Positions 26,092 to 35,048 are shown, counted from the stretch's first letter. The stretch: 64,000 nucleotides of DNA from Streptomyces sp. CGMCC 4.7035 (GCF_031583065.1 NZ_CP134053.1:1178001-1242000), one strand, 5' to 3'. Notes: generated by a model from the sequence alone, not told the origin. A program made the numbers and translations.

Positions 26092-26117
26092 AACATGCGG
26101 GTGGCTTCGGGAATTCC
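26092..26117 (-). promoter_or_regulatory. SigR-type promoter of the second msrA
   Basis: Read on the minus strand: GGAAT (26117-26113), 18 bases, GTT (26094-26092), matching the known SigR consensus GGAAT-N18/19-GTT. The -10 element is about 44 bases upstream of the msrA ATG, giving a short normal leader. Confidence 0.75.
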
Positions 26118-26202
26118 GGCCGCGTCAGCGGTCGGCGCACCGGTCCACCGGCACGCCGGGTCGGGGTGCCGACTCGCTGTTCGGCGCCCCTTCCACCCGT
26201 CC

Positions 26203-27321
26203 TCAGTGCGGCAGCGTCGCCGGGCTCCCCCCGTTCGCCTCGTACCCCGCCACCGCCAGCGCCCGGTATATCGCGTAGTCCGCGGCCGGGTCGGAGGTCA
26301 GGGTCCAGGGGAGGGCGCCCACGTGGCCATCGACGTGGACCAGCTGGGCCATCGCCTCCGCCCAGCGCTCGCCGCGGACCAGGAAGAACACCAGGAGGTG
26401 ACGGACGTGGGCCAGCATCGGGTCGTCGGGGCGGGCCGCTTGTACGGCGAAGAGCGCGCCGTGGATCGACTTGGTGACGACCTCGCTCTGATAGAAGCCG
26501 CGGACCAGATTCACCTCGGGCAGGTGCTCGAAGACAGCGAAGAGGGGCATCGCGGCGAGGAGGGATCCCCGGGGCGCCCGGGCCGCGGCCGATTCCGCGA
26601 AGGAGTACGCCAGCTCGCGCGAGCCGTGCCACTTCTCGCACCAGTAGTGCAGCGCCGCCAAGTGCGCCCCCATATGGGCCGGGGCCCGGTCCAGGATCTT
26701 CAGCCACAGCTGCTCGAACTCCGGCCGCGAGTAGGCGAGTCCGCGGGCCACGGAGAGCTCGATGATGTACGGGACCGGGTCGCCGGGCGCCAGCAGCGCC
26801 GCCTCCGCGCAGGCTGCCTTCGCCTCCTCCATGATGATCCGGAACTCGTCCGTCCCCGGCGTCGACGTGCGCCACGCCTGCTGCACCAGGAACTCGGCGT
26901 GCACGGCCGCGCCGCCCGCGTCCTTGGGCGCCTCGGCCCGCCAGACCCGCAGCCACTGACCGCCCGGGGTCTCGCTCACCCCGCCCGGCCGCTGCTGCAG
27001 CTCCAGGGACGCGGCGCCCGCGAAGGCCTGCACGCGCTGCCAGCGCGTCTCCCCCTCTGTCTCCGTGCCGGCCAGGAGCTGCGAGGCCGCGCGGTAGTCC
27101 TGTGTGCGCTGCACCACGTCCAGGACGTCCAGCAGGTCCTGGTCGGCTCCGGGCATCCGGACGTCGAGCTCCTCCTGGCGCACGAAGCCGTAGTTCGCCG
27201 GGTCCGCGGCGTCCGGGTGGCCCGGCGAGACCAGCTGGACACCCGCGCGCCTGCGTCTGAGGACGGGCAGCAGGACCATGCTGAACAGGGCCAGCGCCAT
27301 CAGGACCCAAAGAATCTCCAT
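26203..27321 (-). CDS. Membrane-anchored TPR-like conserved protein
   Basis: 372 residues. One N-terminal membrane helix ([19 protein letters not shown]) is followed by a basic stop-transfer RRRRAG and a large, mostly helical cytoplasmic domain. Short alpha-alpha repeats such as [20 protein letters not shown] suggest a TPR-like superhelix. There are no catalytic motifs. It lies between msrA and cystathionine gamma-synthase, an order I recall from other Streptomyces. A role in envelope or protein-complex assembly is only a guess. Confidence 0.75.
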   Translation of the reverse strand: MEILWVLMALALFSMVLLPVLRRRRAGVQLVSPGHPDAADPANYGFVRQEELDVRMPGADQDLLDVLDVVQRTQDYRAASQLLAGTETEGETRWQRVQAFAGAASLELQQRPGGVSETPGGQWLRVWRAEAPKDAGGAAVHAEFLVQQAWRTSTPGTDEFRIIMEEAKAACAEAALLAPGDPVPYIIELSVARGLAYSRPEFEQLWLKILDRAPAHMGAHLAALHYWCEKWHGSRELAYSFAESAAARAPRGSLLAAMPLFAVFEHLPEVNLVRGFYQSEVVTKSIHGALFAVQAARPDDPMLAHVRHLLVFFLVRGERWAEAMAQLVHVDGHVGALPWTLTSDPAADYAIYRALAVAGYEANGGSPATLPH

Positions 27322-27474
27322 GCCTCAAGCGAACCAGACGGGTCCGACACTTGGCCAACCTGGTCGCCGGCCTGTGGAAAACCCACTGCCGCGCCCCGTT
27401 CGGCCGCTCACCCTCCCGACGCCCGGGGCTCTCGGGACGTCATCGTCGCCGCGAGCGCACTACCCTCGGTGCTC

Positions 27475-28629
27475 ATGAGCGACAGGCACATCAGTCAGCA
27501 CTTCGAGACCCTCGCGATTCACGCGGGGAACACCGCCGACCCCCTGACCGGGGCGGTCGTCCCGCCGATCTACCAGGTTTCGACCTACAAGCAGGACGGC
27601 GTCGGCGGGCTGCGCGGCGGCTACGAGTACAGCCGCAGCGCCAACCCCACCAGGACCGCCCTGGAGGAGAACCTCGCCGCCCTGGAGGGCGGTCGCCGCG
27701 GCCTCGCGTTCGCGTCCGGACTGGCGGCCGAGGACTGCCTGTTGCGTACGCTGCTCAGCCCCGGTGACCACGTGGTCATCCCGAACGACGCGTACGGCGG
27801 TACGTTCCGTCTCTTCGCCAAGGTCGTCTCGCGGTGGGGTGTGGAGTGGTCGGTCGCCGACACCAGCGATCCGTCCGCCGTACGAGCCGCGATCACCCCG
27901 AAGACCAAGGCCGTGTGGGTGGAGACCCCCTCCAACCCGCTGCTCGGCATCACCGACATCGCCGCGGTCGCCCAGATCGCCCGGGACGCGGGCGCCAGGC
28001 TCGTCGTCGACAACACCTTCGCGACGCCCTACCTCCAGCAGCCGCTCTCGCTCGGCGCGGACGTCGTCGTGCACTCCCTGACCAAGTACATGGGCGGCCA
28101 CTCCGACGTCGTCGGTGGCGCGCTGATCGTGAACGACCAGGAGCTGGGCGAGCAGCTGGCGTACCACCAGAACGCGATGGGCGCGGTCGCCGGCCCCTTC
28201 GACTCCTGGCTGGTGCTGCGCGGCACCAAGACCCTCGCCGTCCGCATGGACCGGCACAGCGAGAACGCCGCCAAGGTCGCCGACATGCTCACCCGGCACG
28301 CGCGCGTGACGCGCGTGCTGTACCCGGGCCTGCCGGAGCACCCCGGTCACGAGACCGCCGCGAAGCAGATGAAGGCGTTCGGCGGCATGGTCTCCTTCCA
28401 GGTCGAGGGCGGCGAGGAGGCGGCCGTCGAGGTCTGCAACCGCGCCAAGGTGTTCACGCTCGGTGAGTCCCTCGGTGGCGTGGAGTCCCTGATCGAGCAC
28501 CCCGGGCGCATGACGCACGCGTCCGCGGCCGGCTCGGCCCTGGAGGTTCCCGGCGACCTGGTCCGTCTCTCCGTGGGTATCGAGAACGTCGACGACCTGC
28601 TGGCGGACCTGCAGCAGGCCCTGGGCTAG
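27475..28629 (+). CDS. metB: Cystathionine gamma-synthase/lyase (PLP enzyme)
   Basis: 384-residue Cys/Met-metabolism PLP enzyme. The PLP-binding lysine is in HSLTKYMGGHSDVVGG. Other family motifs are YEYSRSANPTR, SGLAAEDCLL, ETPSNPLLGITDI and VVDNTFATPYLQ. The C-terminal SLGGVESLIEHPGRMTH is typical for the gamma-synthase/gamma-lyase group. Sequence alone does not separate synthase (methionine biosynthesis) from lyase (reverse transsulfuration). TACCCT ends eight bases before the ATG and there is no ribosome site, so it is probably leaderless. Confidence 0.94.
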   Translation: MSDRHISQHFETLAIHAGNTADPLTGAVVPPIYQVSTYKQDGVGGLRGGYEYSRSANPTRTALEENLAALEGGRRGLAFASGLAAEDCLLRTLLSPGDHVVIPNDAYGGTFRLFAKVVSRWGVEWSVADTSDPSAVRAAITPKTKAVWVETPSNPLLGITDIAAVAQIARDAGARLVVDNTFATPYLQQPLSLGADVVVHSLTKYMGGHSDVVGGALIVNDQELGEQLAYHQNAMGAVAGPFDSWLVLRGTKTLAVRMDRHSENAAKVADMLTRHARVTRVLYPGLPEHPGHETAAKQMKAFGGMVSFQVEGGEEAAVEVCNRAKVFTLGESLGGVESLIEHPGRMTHASAAGSALEVPGDLVRLSVGIENVDDLLADLQQALG

Positions 28630-28648
28630 GGCCGGCCCCTTCTGGACG

Positions 28649-28897
28649 TCACCAGTTGCTGATCGGTGGAGTCGTCGTCGACGGCGGCTCCACCCAGGGT
28701 TGTGCTGTCCAAGCCCAGATGACGAAGGCGAGGGTCGCGGCGAGCAGCGCCAGCCACATCAGGCGGCGCGCGACCGTCCGGCGGCGCAGCATGCGGCCGC
28801 CGCGCCGCACCACCTCGGCGTACAGGTCCGGCGGCACCTGGGGCGGTGTCCGCTCCAGCATCCGCCGCACGGCCGCCTCCCGCTCGGGCAGGTTCAC
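28649..28897 (-). CDS. Small single-pass membrane protein downstream of the sigma-like gene
   Basis: 82 residues. A soluble N-terminal ~40 (LPEREAAVRRMLERTP, then a basic RRRTVARR) is followed by one membrane helix (LMWLALLAATLAFVIWAW) and a short Pro/Thr outer tail. It is the next gene after the sigma-like factor on the same strand, so it could be a membrane partner such as a minimal anti-sigma factor, but no zinc-finger or ASD motif is visible. The 124-base gap between them holds a 15-bp repeat. Confidence 0.7.
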   Translation of the reverse strand: MNLPEREAAVRRMLERTPPQVPPDLYAEVVRRGGRMLRRRTVARRLMWLALLAATLAFVIWAWTAQPWVEPPSTTTPPISNW

Positions 28898-28908
28898 CGG
28901 CCACCTCT

Positions 28909-28986
28909 GTTCCCGTACGACTGCGTCCGGTGCAAGGACTGCATCCCGTACGACTGCATCCCGTACGACTGAGTTTCGTACGGCTG
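28909..28986. repeat. 15-bp repeat between the sigma-like and small membrane genes
   Basis: Units like CATCCCGTACGACTG occur at 28942 and 28957, with related units at 28909 and 28972 and a diverged 18-bp one between 28924 and 28941. CGTACG cores recur every 15 bases in most of the array. Confidence 0.75.
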
Positions 28987-29021
28987 CGCGGAGGCGCCGC
29001 GCCCGCTCCCGTGCGGCCCCC

Positions 29022-29525
29022 TCACGACGGGGCCACCTTCGCGACCGGCACCGCCGGGGCCGGCTTCTGCGGCGGATGCAGCAGCGTCGCCATCGCCCGT
29101 GCGCAGATCGTCCGCACCCGTTCGGTGGGCAGGCCGAGGAGTGCCGCGGTCTGCTCCTCGGCGACGCCCTCGTACAGCCTGAGGACGAGGATCAGCCGCT
29201 CCTGGGGCGTCAGGCCCGCGAGCGTGCTGCCCGAGTCCGGCCGGTGCCGGCCGAGCGCCCCGTACTGGTGCCACGCCCCGCGCGCGAAGCGGGTGGCCAG
29301 ATGCTGGCGGGCCCGGTCGTACGGGTCCTCGCCGCGCAGCCGGTCCCAGGAGGCGTACGTCTGGGCGAGGGCCAGGGTCAGCAGGCGCCGCGCGCGCGGG
29401 TTGTCGTCCTGGGCCTCCGCGGTGAGCAGTGTGGCGGCATGCAGAAGCCGCCCGGCGGCGCCCGCGACGAAGGCCTCGAACTCCCGGGCCCGGCGGGCGC
29501 CTTGGGACGCATGCCGTTCTCGCAC
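29022..29525 (-). CDS. RNA polymerase sigma-70-like (ECF-type) factor
   Basis: 167 residues from a GTG with CGGGAGG upstream. The region-2-like helices are shortened (REFEAFVAGAAGRLLHAATLL, read in two parts, then AQTYASWDRLRGEDPYDRAR). Region 4 is clear: LTPQERLILVLRLYEGVAEE then QTAALLGLPTERVRTICARA. This matches the SigE-like small sigma group in actinomycetes. It may be an unusual or degenerate family member. It is transcribed toward the small membrane gene. A 20-bp perfect palindrome lies 116 bases upstream (29641-29660). Confidence 0.8.
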   Translation of the reverse strand: MRERHASQGARRAREFEAFVAGAAGRLLHAATLLTAEAQDDNPRARRLLTLALAQTYASWDRLRGEDPYDRARQHLATRFARGAWHQYGALGRHRPDSGSTLAGLTPQERLILVLRLYEGVAEEQTAALLGLPTERVRTICARAMATLLHPPQKPAPAVPVAKVAPS

Positions 29526-29640
29526 CGCGCCTCCCGCTGAGGGCGACCCTGAGGGGACAAGGTCCCCGCCGTGACGAAAGCAGCCGCACACGCGCAGCAA
29601 GGAGCCGTGCACGGCCCGCCGGACCGCGTACGACAGGGAC

Positions 29641-29660
29641 CCGGTCTCATATGAGACCGG
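29641..29660. promoter_or_regulatory. 20-bp perfect palindrome CCGGTCTCATATGAGACCGG
   Basis: A perfect, loop-free 20-bp palindrome in the 214-base gap between the MarR gene (stop 29740) and the start of the sigma-like gene (29525), both on the minus strand. It could be an operator for the sigma-like operon. Folding as a hairpin would need a small loop (CATATG), and there is no T-tract, so a terminator for the MarR gene is the less likely reading. Confidence 0.6.
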
Positions 29661-29739
29661 CGGCGCCCTCCGGGTCAAGAGCCGGGGAGCGCCCACACGC
29701 GCGCGTGCCGACGTGATGATCTACGACGTGCCCTGGGGC

Positions 29740-30264
29740 TCAGGACGTCGGCTGTGACTCCACCACCGGAACCGCGTGCGTGGCCTGCCGGGTGGACAGG
29801 GCGACGTTGAACCGGGTGAGCAGCGTGCAGAACGCCTCGCGCTCCTCCGGCGCCCAGTCGTGTGTCAGTTCGGCCATCAACTGCCGCCGGGAGGAGCGCA
29901 CTTCCTCCAGGCGGGACAGCCCGCGCGGGGAGAGCTGGAGCACCACCGCGCGTCCGTCCTCCGGGTGCGAGGTGCGCTTGACGAGACCGGTGTCGACCAG
30001 GGGAGCCACCTGCCGGGTGACCGTCGAGGAGTCGATCCCCATGCTCGCGGCGAGCGCCTTGACGCCCATCGGGCCTTCGTTGTCGAGGCGGTTGAGCAGC
30101 AGGTACGCGGCGCGGTCCATGGAGTTGCGCACTTGCCCGACCCCGCCGAGCCGCGTCTGTTCGGCGCGGCGTGCGAACACCGCGACCTCGTGTTGCAGCG
30201 TGTCCAGAAGACCGGTGTCACCGACGGTCGTCATGTCCATCGACATTTCAGGTGTTGTGGGCAT
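29740..30264 (-). CDS. MarR-family transcriptional regulator
   Basis: 174 residues. The winged-helix core is clear: AAYLLLNRLDNEGPMGVKAL, then AASMGIDSSTVTRQVAPLV, then the wing KRTSHPEDGRAVVLQLS. N- and C-terminal helices form the dimer interface. An internal ATG-rich stretch (MSMDM) offers later starts at residues 8 and 10; I kept the first ATG. It is divergent from the threonine ammonia-lyase gene, with 145 bases between. It may control that gene, but I saw no clear operator palindrome. Confidence 0.9.
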   Translation of the reverse strand: MPTTPEMSMDMTTVGDTGLLDTLQHEVAVFARRAEQTRLGGVGQVRNSMDRAAYLLLNRLDNEGPMGVKALAASMGIDSSTVTRQVAPLVDTGLVKRTSHPEDGRAVVLQLSPRGLSRLEEVRSSRRQLMAELTHDWAPEEREAFCTLLTRFNVALSTRQATHAVPVVESQPTS

Positions 30265-30409
30265 GGCCGGGGGCTCACTTCATGCGTGGGAGGTGGGTTG
30301 GGGGACAGAGTACGCGGCTGAGGGGCGGGCCGTACCGGCGCTGCGGAAACCCGTTCCGCGCCTTGGTCACAACCGCTGTGGACGGGCGTGAACTGCGAGA
30401 CTGGTGGTC

Positions 30410-31639
30410 ATGAGCTACAGCACGGCCGACTCCTTGCCCACGGTGACGCTGGACGACGTACGGGGCGCCCAGAAGATGCTCGGGGGCATCGCCCGGGTCA
30501 CCGCGATGGAGGGCAGCAGGCATCTGTCGCAGCTGGTCGGCGCGCCGGTGCACCTCAAGTGCGAGAACCTCCAGCGGACGGGGTCGTTCAAGCTGCGTGG
30601 CGCGTATGTACGTATCGCGGGGCTGCTGCCCGAGGAGCGTGCCGCGGGCGTCGTCGCCGCGAGCGCGGGCAACCACGCGCAGGGCGTCGCCCTCGCCTCC
30701 TCGCTGCTCGGGGTGCACTCCACGGTCTTCATGCCGAAGGGCGCCCCACTGCCGAAGATCAGCGCGACCCGCGAGTACGGCGCCGAGGTGCGGTTGCACG
30801 GTCAGGTGGTGGACGAGACGCTGGCCGCCGCGCAGGAGTACGCGGCCGAGACGGGCGCGGTGTTCATCCACCCGTTCGATCACCCGGACATCATCGCGGG
30901 CCAGGGCACGGTCGGTATCGAGATCCTGGAGCAGTGCCCCGAGGTGCGCACGATCGTCGTCGGTATCGGCGGCGGCGGGCTGGCCGCGGGCATCGCGACC
31001 GCGGTGAAGTCGCTGCGCCCGGACGTGCGGGTGGTGGGTGTGCAGGCGCAGGGCGCGGCCGCGTATCCGCTCTCGCTGGCGGCCGGGCATCCGGTGTCGA
31101 TCGAGAACCCCGCCACGATGGCCGACGGCATCAAGGTGGGGCGGCCCGGCGACGTGCCGTTCCGGATCGTCCACGATCTGGTCGACGAGGTCCGCACGGT
31201 CTCCGAGGACGCGTTGTCCGCCGCGCTGCTGCTCTGCCTGGAGCGGGCGAAGCTGGTCGTCGAGCCGGCGGGCGCGAGTCCCGTCGCGGCATTGCTGAGC
31301 GATCCGGGTGCCTTCGAGGGTCCGGTCGTCGCGGTGCTGTCCGGTGGCAACGTCGACCCGCTGCTGCTCCAGCGCATCCTGCGGCACGGCATGGCCGCGC
31401 AGGGCCGCTACCTCGCCGTGACGCTGCGGCTGACCGACCGTCCGGGGGCCCTCGCCACGCTTCTCGGGGTGTTGTCAGTGGCCGACGCTAACGTCGTCGA
31501 TGTGAGCCACGTACGGACCGACCCGCGGCTCGGGCTCACGGAGGTGGAGGTCGAGCTGCACCTTGAGACGAAGGGCCCGGAGCACTGCGCGGAGGTCGGC
31601 CAGGCGCTGCGGCAGGCCGGCTACACGGTCATCGACTGA
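30410..31639 (+). CDS. ilvA: Threonine ammonia-lyase with C-terminal ACT domain
   Basis: 409 residues. Deaminates threonine (and perhaps serine) to 2-oxobutyrate, the first step toward isoleucine. The PLP lysine is in RTGSFKLRGAY, the phosphate loop is GIGGGGLAAG, and SAGNHAQGVA binds substrate. The last ~75 residues (YLAVTLRLTDRPGALATLLG) are one ACT-like regulatory domain, shorter than the two in E. coli IlvA, as in the catabolic/actinobacterial type. No good ribosome site is seen; GAGACT ends seven bases before the ATG. Confidence 0.94.
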   Translation: MSYSTADSLPTVTLDDVRGAQKMLGGIARVTAMEGSRHLSQLVGAPVHLKCENLQRTGSFKLRGAYVRIAGLLPEERAAGVVAASAGNHAQGVALASSLLGVHSTVFMPKGAPLPKISATREYGAEVRLHGQVVDETLAAAQEYAAETGAVFIHPFDHPDIIAGQGTVGIEILEQCPEVRTIVVGIGGGGLAAGIATAVKSLRPDVRVVGVQAQGAAAYPLSLAAGHPVSIENPATMADGIKVGRPGDVPFRIVHDLVDEVRTVSEDALSAALLLCLERAKLVVEPAGASPVAALLSDPGAFEGPVVAVLSGGNVDPLLLQRILRHGMAAQGRYLAVTLRLTDRPGALATLLGVLSVADANVVDVSHVRTDPRLGLTEVEVELHLETKGPEHCAEVGQALRQAGYTVID

Positions 31640-31787
31640 GGTCGGGGCCGTTGCCGTAGCCGTAGCCGCCTGTCGTGGCCGTTGGTCGCGGCCGGCTGTC
31701 GTACTACCCGTCTGGAAAAATCCGTTGAGGGACGCGATACATCGCGTTATGGTGTGTGTCTCGTCGCGTCCGCTCATGCTGCGGGCG

Positions 31788-31866
31788 TTCGCCCACGAAA
31801 CGTACGAAAATTCGCCCACGAAGCGTACGAAAACCCGTTGGGCGTACGAAACCCGGAACCTAGTCT
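31788..31866 (+). promoter_or_regulatory. Operator-like 23-bp direct repeats and promoter of the DrrAB-type genes
   Basis: Two 23-bp units start at 31788 and 31811, differ at one base, and begin TTCGCCCACGAA. CGTACGAAA occurs at 31801, 31824 and 31843. TAGTCT at 31861-31866 may be the -10 element. The arrangement looks like a repressor array just upstream of the transporter genes; no regulator gene is adjacent. Confidence 0.55.
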
Positions 31867-31902
31867 CTTTGCCGTAATCCCCAAACGACGTGGAGAACTT
31901 AT

Positions 31903-32916
31903 ATGCCAGGCGCCATCTATGCCGAAGGCCTGGTGAAGACCTTCGGTGACGTAAGGGCTCTGGACGGCGTCGACCTCGACGTGCCGGAGGGCACCGTGCT
32001 GGGCCTCCTCGGGCCGAACGGCGCGGGCAAGACCACCACGGTCCGCTGTCTGACGACCCTGCTGCGCCCCGACAGCGGCACGGCGGTCGTCGCCGGGATC
32101 GACGTGCTCAAGCATCCCGACGCGGTGCGCCGCTCCGTCGGCCTGTCCGGACAGTTCGCCGCGGTCGACGAGTATCTGACCGGCCGCGAGAACCTCCAGA
32201 TGGTGGGCCAGCTCTACCAGATGAGGGCGAAGGCGGCGAAGCAGCGGGCGACCGAGCTGCTGGAGCAGTTCCACCTCACGGACGCCGCCGACCGCCCCAC
32301 GAAGACGTACTCCGGCGGTATGCGCCGCCGCCTCGACCTCGCCGCCGCGCTGGTGGTCCGGCCGCCCGTGATGTTCATGGACGAGCCGACGACCGGCCTC
32401 GACCCGCGCAACCGTCAGCAGCTGTGGGAGGTCATCAAGCAGCTGGTCTCCGGCGGTACGACACTGCTGCTGACCACCCAGTACCTCGAAGAGGCCGACC
32501 ACCTGGCGCACGACATCTGCGTCGTCGACCACGGCCGCGTCATCGCCCGCGGCACCTCCGACCAGCTCAAGGCGCAGACGGGCGGCGAGCGCGTCGAGGT
32601 CGTCGTGCACGAGCGCGAGCACATCCCGACCGCCACGGAAGTCCTGCGCGGCTTCGGCAAGGGCGACACGACGGTCGAGGAGCACACCCGCAAGCTCACC
32701 GTCCCCGTCACCGGCGGCGCCAAGCTCCTCGCCGAGGTGATCCGCGAGCTGGACACACGTGGCATCGAGATAGACGACATCGGACTGCGCCGCCCCACCC
32801 TGGACGACGTCTTCCTCTCCCTGACCGGCCATGTCGCCGAGGAGAAGCCCGAGGACAACGGCACGGCCGAGGACCCCAAGGCCCGCAAGCCACGCACGAA
32901 GGAGACCGCCAAGTGA
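31903..32916 (+). CDS. Daunorubicin-resistance-type ABC transporter ATPase (DrrA-like)
   Basis: 337 residues from ATG with TGGAG upstream. Walker A is [11 protein letters not shown], the signature is [15 protein letters not shown], Walker B is [12 protein letters not shown], and [14 protein letters not shown] precedes the H-loop-like region. The C-terminal ~90 residues match the DrrA-type extension, ending in a Lys/Glu-rich tail. It pairs with the permease whose GTG start overlaps its TGA. It likely exports a hydrophobic drug or lipid. Confidence 0.94.
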   Translation: MPGAIYAEGLVKTFGDVRALDGVDLDVPEGTVLGLLGPNGAGKTTTVRCLTTLLRPDSGTAVVAGIDVLKHPDAVRRSVGLSGQFAAVDEYLTGRENLQMVGQLYQMRAKAAKQRATELLEQFHLTDAADRPTKTYSGGMRRRLDLAAALVVRPPVMFMDEPTTGLDPRNRQQLWEVIKQLVSGGTTLLLTTQYLEEADHLAHDICVVDHGRVIARGTSDQLKAQTGGERVEVVVHEREHIPTATEVLRGFGKGDTTVEEHTRKLTVPVTGGAKLLAEVIRELDTRGIEIDDIGLRRPTLDDVFLSLTGHVAEEKPEDNGTAEDPKARKPRTKETAK

Positions 32917-33770
32917 GCGCCGCAACCGACGCCGTGCCCGTCGCGGCACCCACGAACCCCTTCGGCCAGTCCGTCCGCGACTCGCTGGTCGTCGCCAAGC
33001 GGAATCTGATCCGCATGACCCGGATCCCGGAGATGGTGATCTTCGGGCTGATCCAGCCGATCATGTTCGTCGTGCTGTTCAGCTACGTCTTCGGCGGCTC
33101 CATGCAGATCGGCGGCAGCACCAGTCCCACCGACTACCGCAACTTCCTGATGGCCGGCATCTTCGCCCAGACCGTCACGTTCGCCACGGCGGGCGCCGGC
33201 GCGGGCATCGCCGACGACATGCACAAGGGGCTCATCGACCGCTTCCGCTCCCTGCCGATGGCACGCGGCGCGGTGCTCACCGGGCGGACCCTCGCGGACC
33301 TCGTCCAGACCGCGCTGACCCTGCTGGTGCTGGCGGTCGTCGCCCTGCTGGTCGGCTGGCGGGTGGGCTCCAATGCCGACACCAACATCGGCAAGGTGCT
33401 CGGCGCCTTCGGTCTGCTGCTCCTGCTGGGGTACGCGTTCACCTGGATCGGCGCGCTGATCGGCCTGTCGGTGCGTACGCCGGAGGCGGCCACCTCCGGC
33501 GGACTGATCTGGCTGTTCCCGGTCACGTTCATCTCGAACGCGTTCGTGGACTCCGGCAACATGACGCCCTGGCTGCGGCACATCGCAGAGTGGAACCCGT
33601 TCAGCGCGACCGTGCAGGCCAGCCGTGTGCTGTTCGGAAACCCGGGGGTCTCGCACTCGGACGCCTGGCCCATGGCCCACCCCGTCTGGGCGTCACTGAT
33701 TTACTCGGTCCTGATCATCGCGCTGTTCCGGACGCTGGCGGTGCGGAAGTACCGCTCGGCGACGGCGTGA
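32913..33770 (+). CDS. ABC-2 type permease (DrrB-like)
   Basis: 285 residues, six membrane helices (about 45-65, 75-95, 125-150, 155-180, 190-210 and 255-275). It has the DrrB family opening [20 protein letters not shown] and the conserved [11 protein letters not shown] loop. The GTG start overlaps the ATPase stop (GTGA), and AAGGAG lies upstream inside the previous gene, so translation is coupled. It forms the membrane half of the exporter. A 9-bp tandem repeat begins four bases after the stop. Confidence 0.93.
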   Translation: MSAATDAVPVAAPTNPFGQSVRDSLVVAKRNLIRMTRIPEMVIFGLIQPIMFVVLFSYVFGGSMQIGGSTSPTDYRNFLMAGIFAQTVTFATAGAGAGIADDMHKGLIDRFRSLPMARGAVLTGRTLADLVQTALTLLVLAVVALLVGWRVGSNADTNIGKVLGAFGLLLLLGYAFTWIGALIGLSVRTPEAATSGGLIWLFPVTFISNAFVDSGNMTPWLRHIAEWNPFSATVQASRVLFGNPGVSHSDAWPMAHPVWASLIYSVLIIALFRTLAVRKYRSATA

Positions 33771-33773
33771 CGC

Positions 33774-33813
33774 GACCGGTTGGACCGGTTGGACCGGTTG
33801 GACCGGCTCGACC
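33774..33813. repeat. 9-bp tandem repeat after the permease stop
   Basis: GACCGGTTG at 33774, 33783 and 33792, then GACCGGCTC at 33801 and a partial fifth copy. The array starts three bases after the TGA. Confidence 0.85.
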
Positions 33814-33845
33814 AGCGCGACTGCGACTGACCCAGGCATGACGAT

Positions 33846-33874
33846 GCCCCCGGTGCCCAGGAGGCGCCGGGGGC
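33846..33874. terminator. Hairpin between the convergent permease and greA
   Basis: Arms GCCCCCGG (33846-33853) and complement (33867-33874), with further partial pairing inside. Position fits a shared terminator. Confidence 0.65.
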
Positions 33875-33896
33875 TCGCCGAAGGCGTCGTGATGGC

Positions 33897-34394
33897 TCAG
33901 CCCTGGTAGGGCTCGGCCTTCAGGATCTTCACCGTGGCCTTCTTGCCGTTCGGCAGCTCGTACTCGGCGTCCTCGCCGACCTTCTTGCCGTTCACGCCCG
34001 TGCCCAGCGGGGACTGCGGCGAGTAGGTCTCGATGTCGGAACTCGCGTACTCGCGGGACGCGAGCAGGAAGGTCATGGTGTCGTCCTCATCGCCGTCGAA
34101 GGCGATGGTGACGACCATGCCGGGCGCCACCGCACCGTCGGCCGCCGGGGCCTCGCCGACCTTGGCGTTCTCCAGGAGTTGGGTCAGCTGGCGCACACGG
34201 AGCTCCTGCTTGCCCTGCTCCTCCTTGGCCGCGTGGTACCCGCCGTTCTCGCGCAGGTCGCCCTCCTCGCGCGCGGCCGCGATCTTGGCGGCGATCTCCG
34301 TGCGCGCAGGACCAGTAAGGTGCTCAAGCTCATCCTTGAGCTTGTTGTACGCCTCCTGGGTAAGCCAGGTGACGGACTCGCTGGTCTGGGTCAC
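33897..34394 (-). CDS. greA: Transcription elongation factor GreA
   Basis: 165 residues from a GTG with GAGGAG six bases upstream. The N-terminal coiled coil enters the RNA polymerase secondary channel and triggers cleavage of backtracked RNA. Its tip has the acidic REEGDLRENGGYHAAKEEQG motif. The C-terminal FKBP-like domain ends with SPLGTGVNGKKVGEDAEYEL. The tip reads GDLRENGGY instead of the common GDLSENAEY, a mild variation. Monocistronic. Confidence 0.96.
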   Translation of the reverse strand: MTQTSESVTWLTQEAYNKLKDELEHLTGPARTEIAAKIAAAREEGDLRENGGYHAAKEEQGKQELRVRQLTQLLENAKVGEAPAADGAVAPGMVVTIAFDGDEDDTMTFLLASREYASSDIETYSPQSPLGTGVNGKKVGEDAEYELPNGKKATVKILKAEPYQG

Positions 34395-34561
34395 AGGTGC
34401 TCCTCGTCGGTACTGGGAATACAAAGCATCGCCCTACCCAGAAGAATGTTCCTTCACGAGTGGGCGAAACCACGAGCCTAACAATTCAGCGGCAGAAGGG
34501 GGAGGACATAAGCCATCAGAATTGCGTCGGTGCAGGTCAAGGCGGGCTGACAGGAGTGACG

Positions 34562-34960
34562 TCAGTTCGCGTGGCAGCCGAGCAGCTCCGCCGTGGTGCC
34601 CTGCGCGGTGGTGCGCAGCGTGACGACCTCGTCGATGCGCGTGGCGTTCCCGCCGAACCGGAAGTCCGCGCGGCCCACCTCGGCACCGTCCGCCGACTGG
34701 GAGCGCACGGTGCAGTACCCGGTGGCGTCCGCGTCCTTGCGTACCTCCAGATGGACCTTGACCGTGTCGCGCGAAGCCTCGAAGGTGATGACCTGGCCGC
34801 TGATCTTGTTCTGTCCGACGTAGTGATACGCGAACCAGCCGACGAGGGCGAGCAGCGCCGCCCCCAGCACCGTGCCCACGATCTTGAGCGTGCGGTCGGC
34901 GCGCGCGTCCGCGGTGCGCCCGTAGCGACCCTCGGGCAGCCGCGTACTCGCCGTGCTCAT
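34562..34960 (-). CDS. DUF4307 membrane protein
   Basis: 132 residues from ATG with GGAGAGG upstream. It has a cytoplasmic N-terminus, one membrane helix (KIVGTVLGAALLALVGWFAY), and an extracytoplasmic beta-rich domain with a cysteine pair (GYCTVRS and ELLGCHAN) probably forming a disulfide. I recall DUF4307 next to mca in Streptomyces. It is divergent from mca. Confidence 0.85.
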   Translation of the reverse strand: MSTASTRLPEGRYGRTADARADRTLKIVGTVLGAALLALVGWFAYHYVGQNKISGQVITFEASRDTVKVHLEVRKDADATGYCTVRSQSADGAEVGRADFRFGGNATRIDEVVTLRTTAQGTTAELLGCHAN

Positions 34961-35022
34961 GATCGTCCTCTCCGCAGAGGCCGGGACGGATGTCACGAAA
35001 GGGACGTCCGGGGACCGGGCCT

Positions 35023-35048
35023 GGAATTTTTCGCCCCCCGATTCGGTC
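35023..35048 (+). promoter_or_regulatory. SigR-like promoter upstream of mca
   Basis: GGAAT at 35023-35027, 18 bases, then GTC at 35046-35048. The -10 differs at one base from the GTT consensus. mca is a reported SigR target in S. coelicolor, which supports the assignment. Confidence 0.5.

Noticed and set aside
24873..26477. 534-codon open frame on the plus strand over the second msrA
   Set aside because: Antisense to a clear msrA; composition is low-complexity and no family motif is seen.
27322..27474. SAM riboswitch before the cystathionine gamma-synthase gene
   Set aside because: The 153-base gap holds no recognisable SAM aptamer and the gene looks leaderless.
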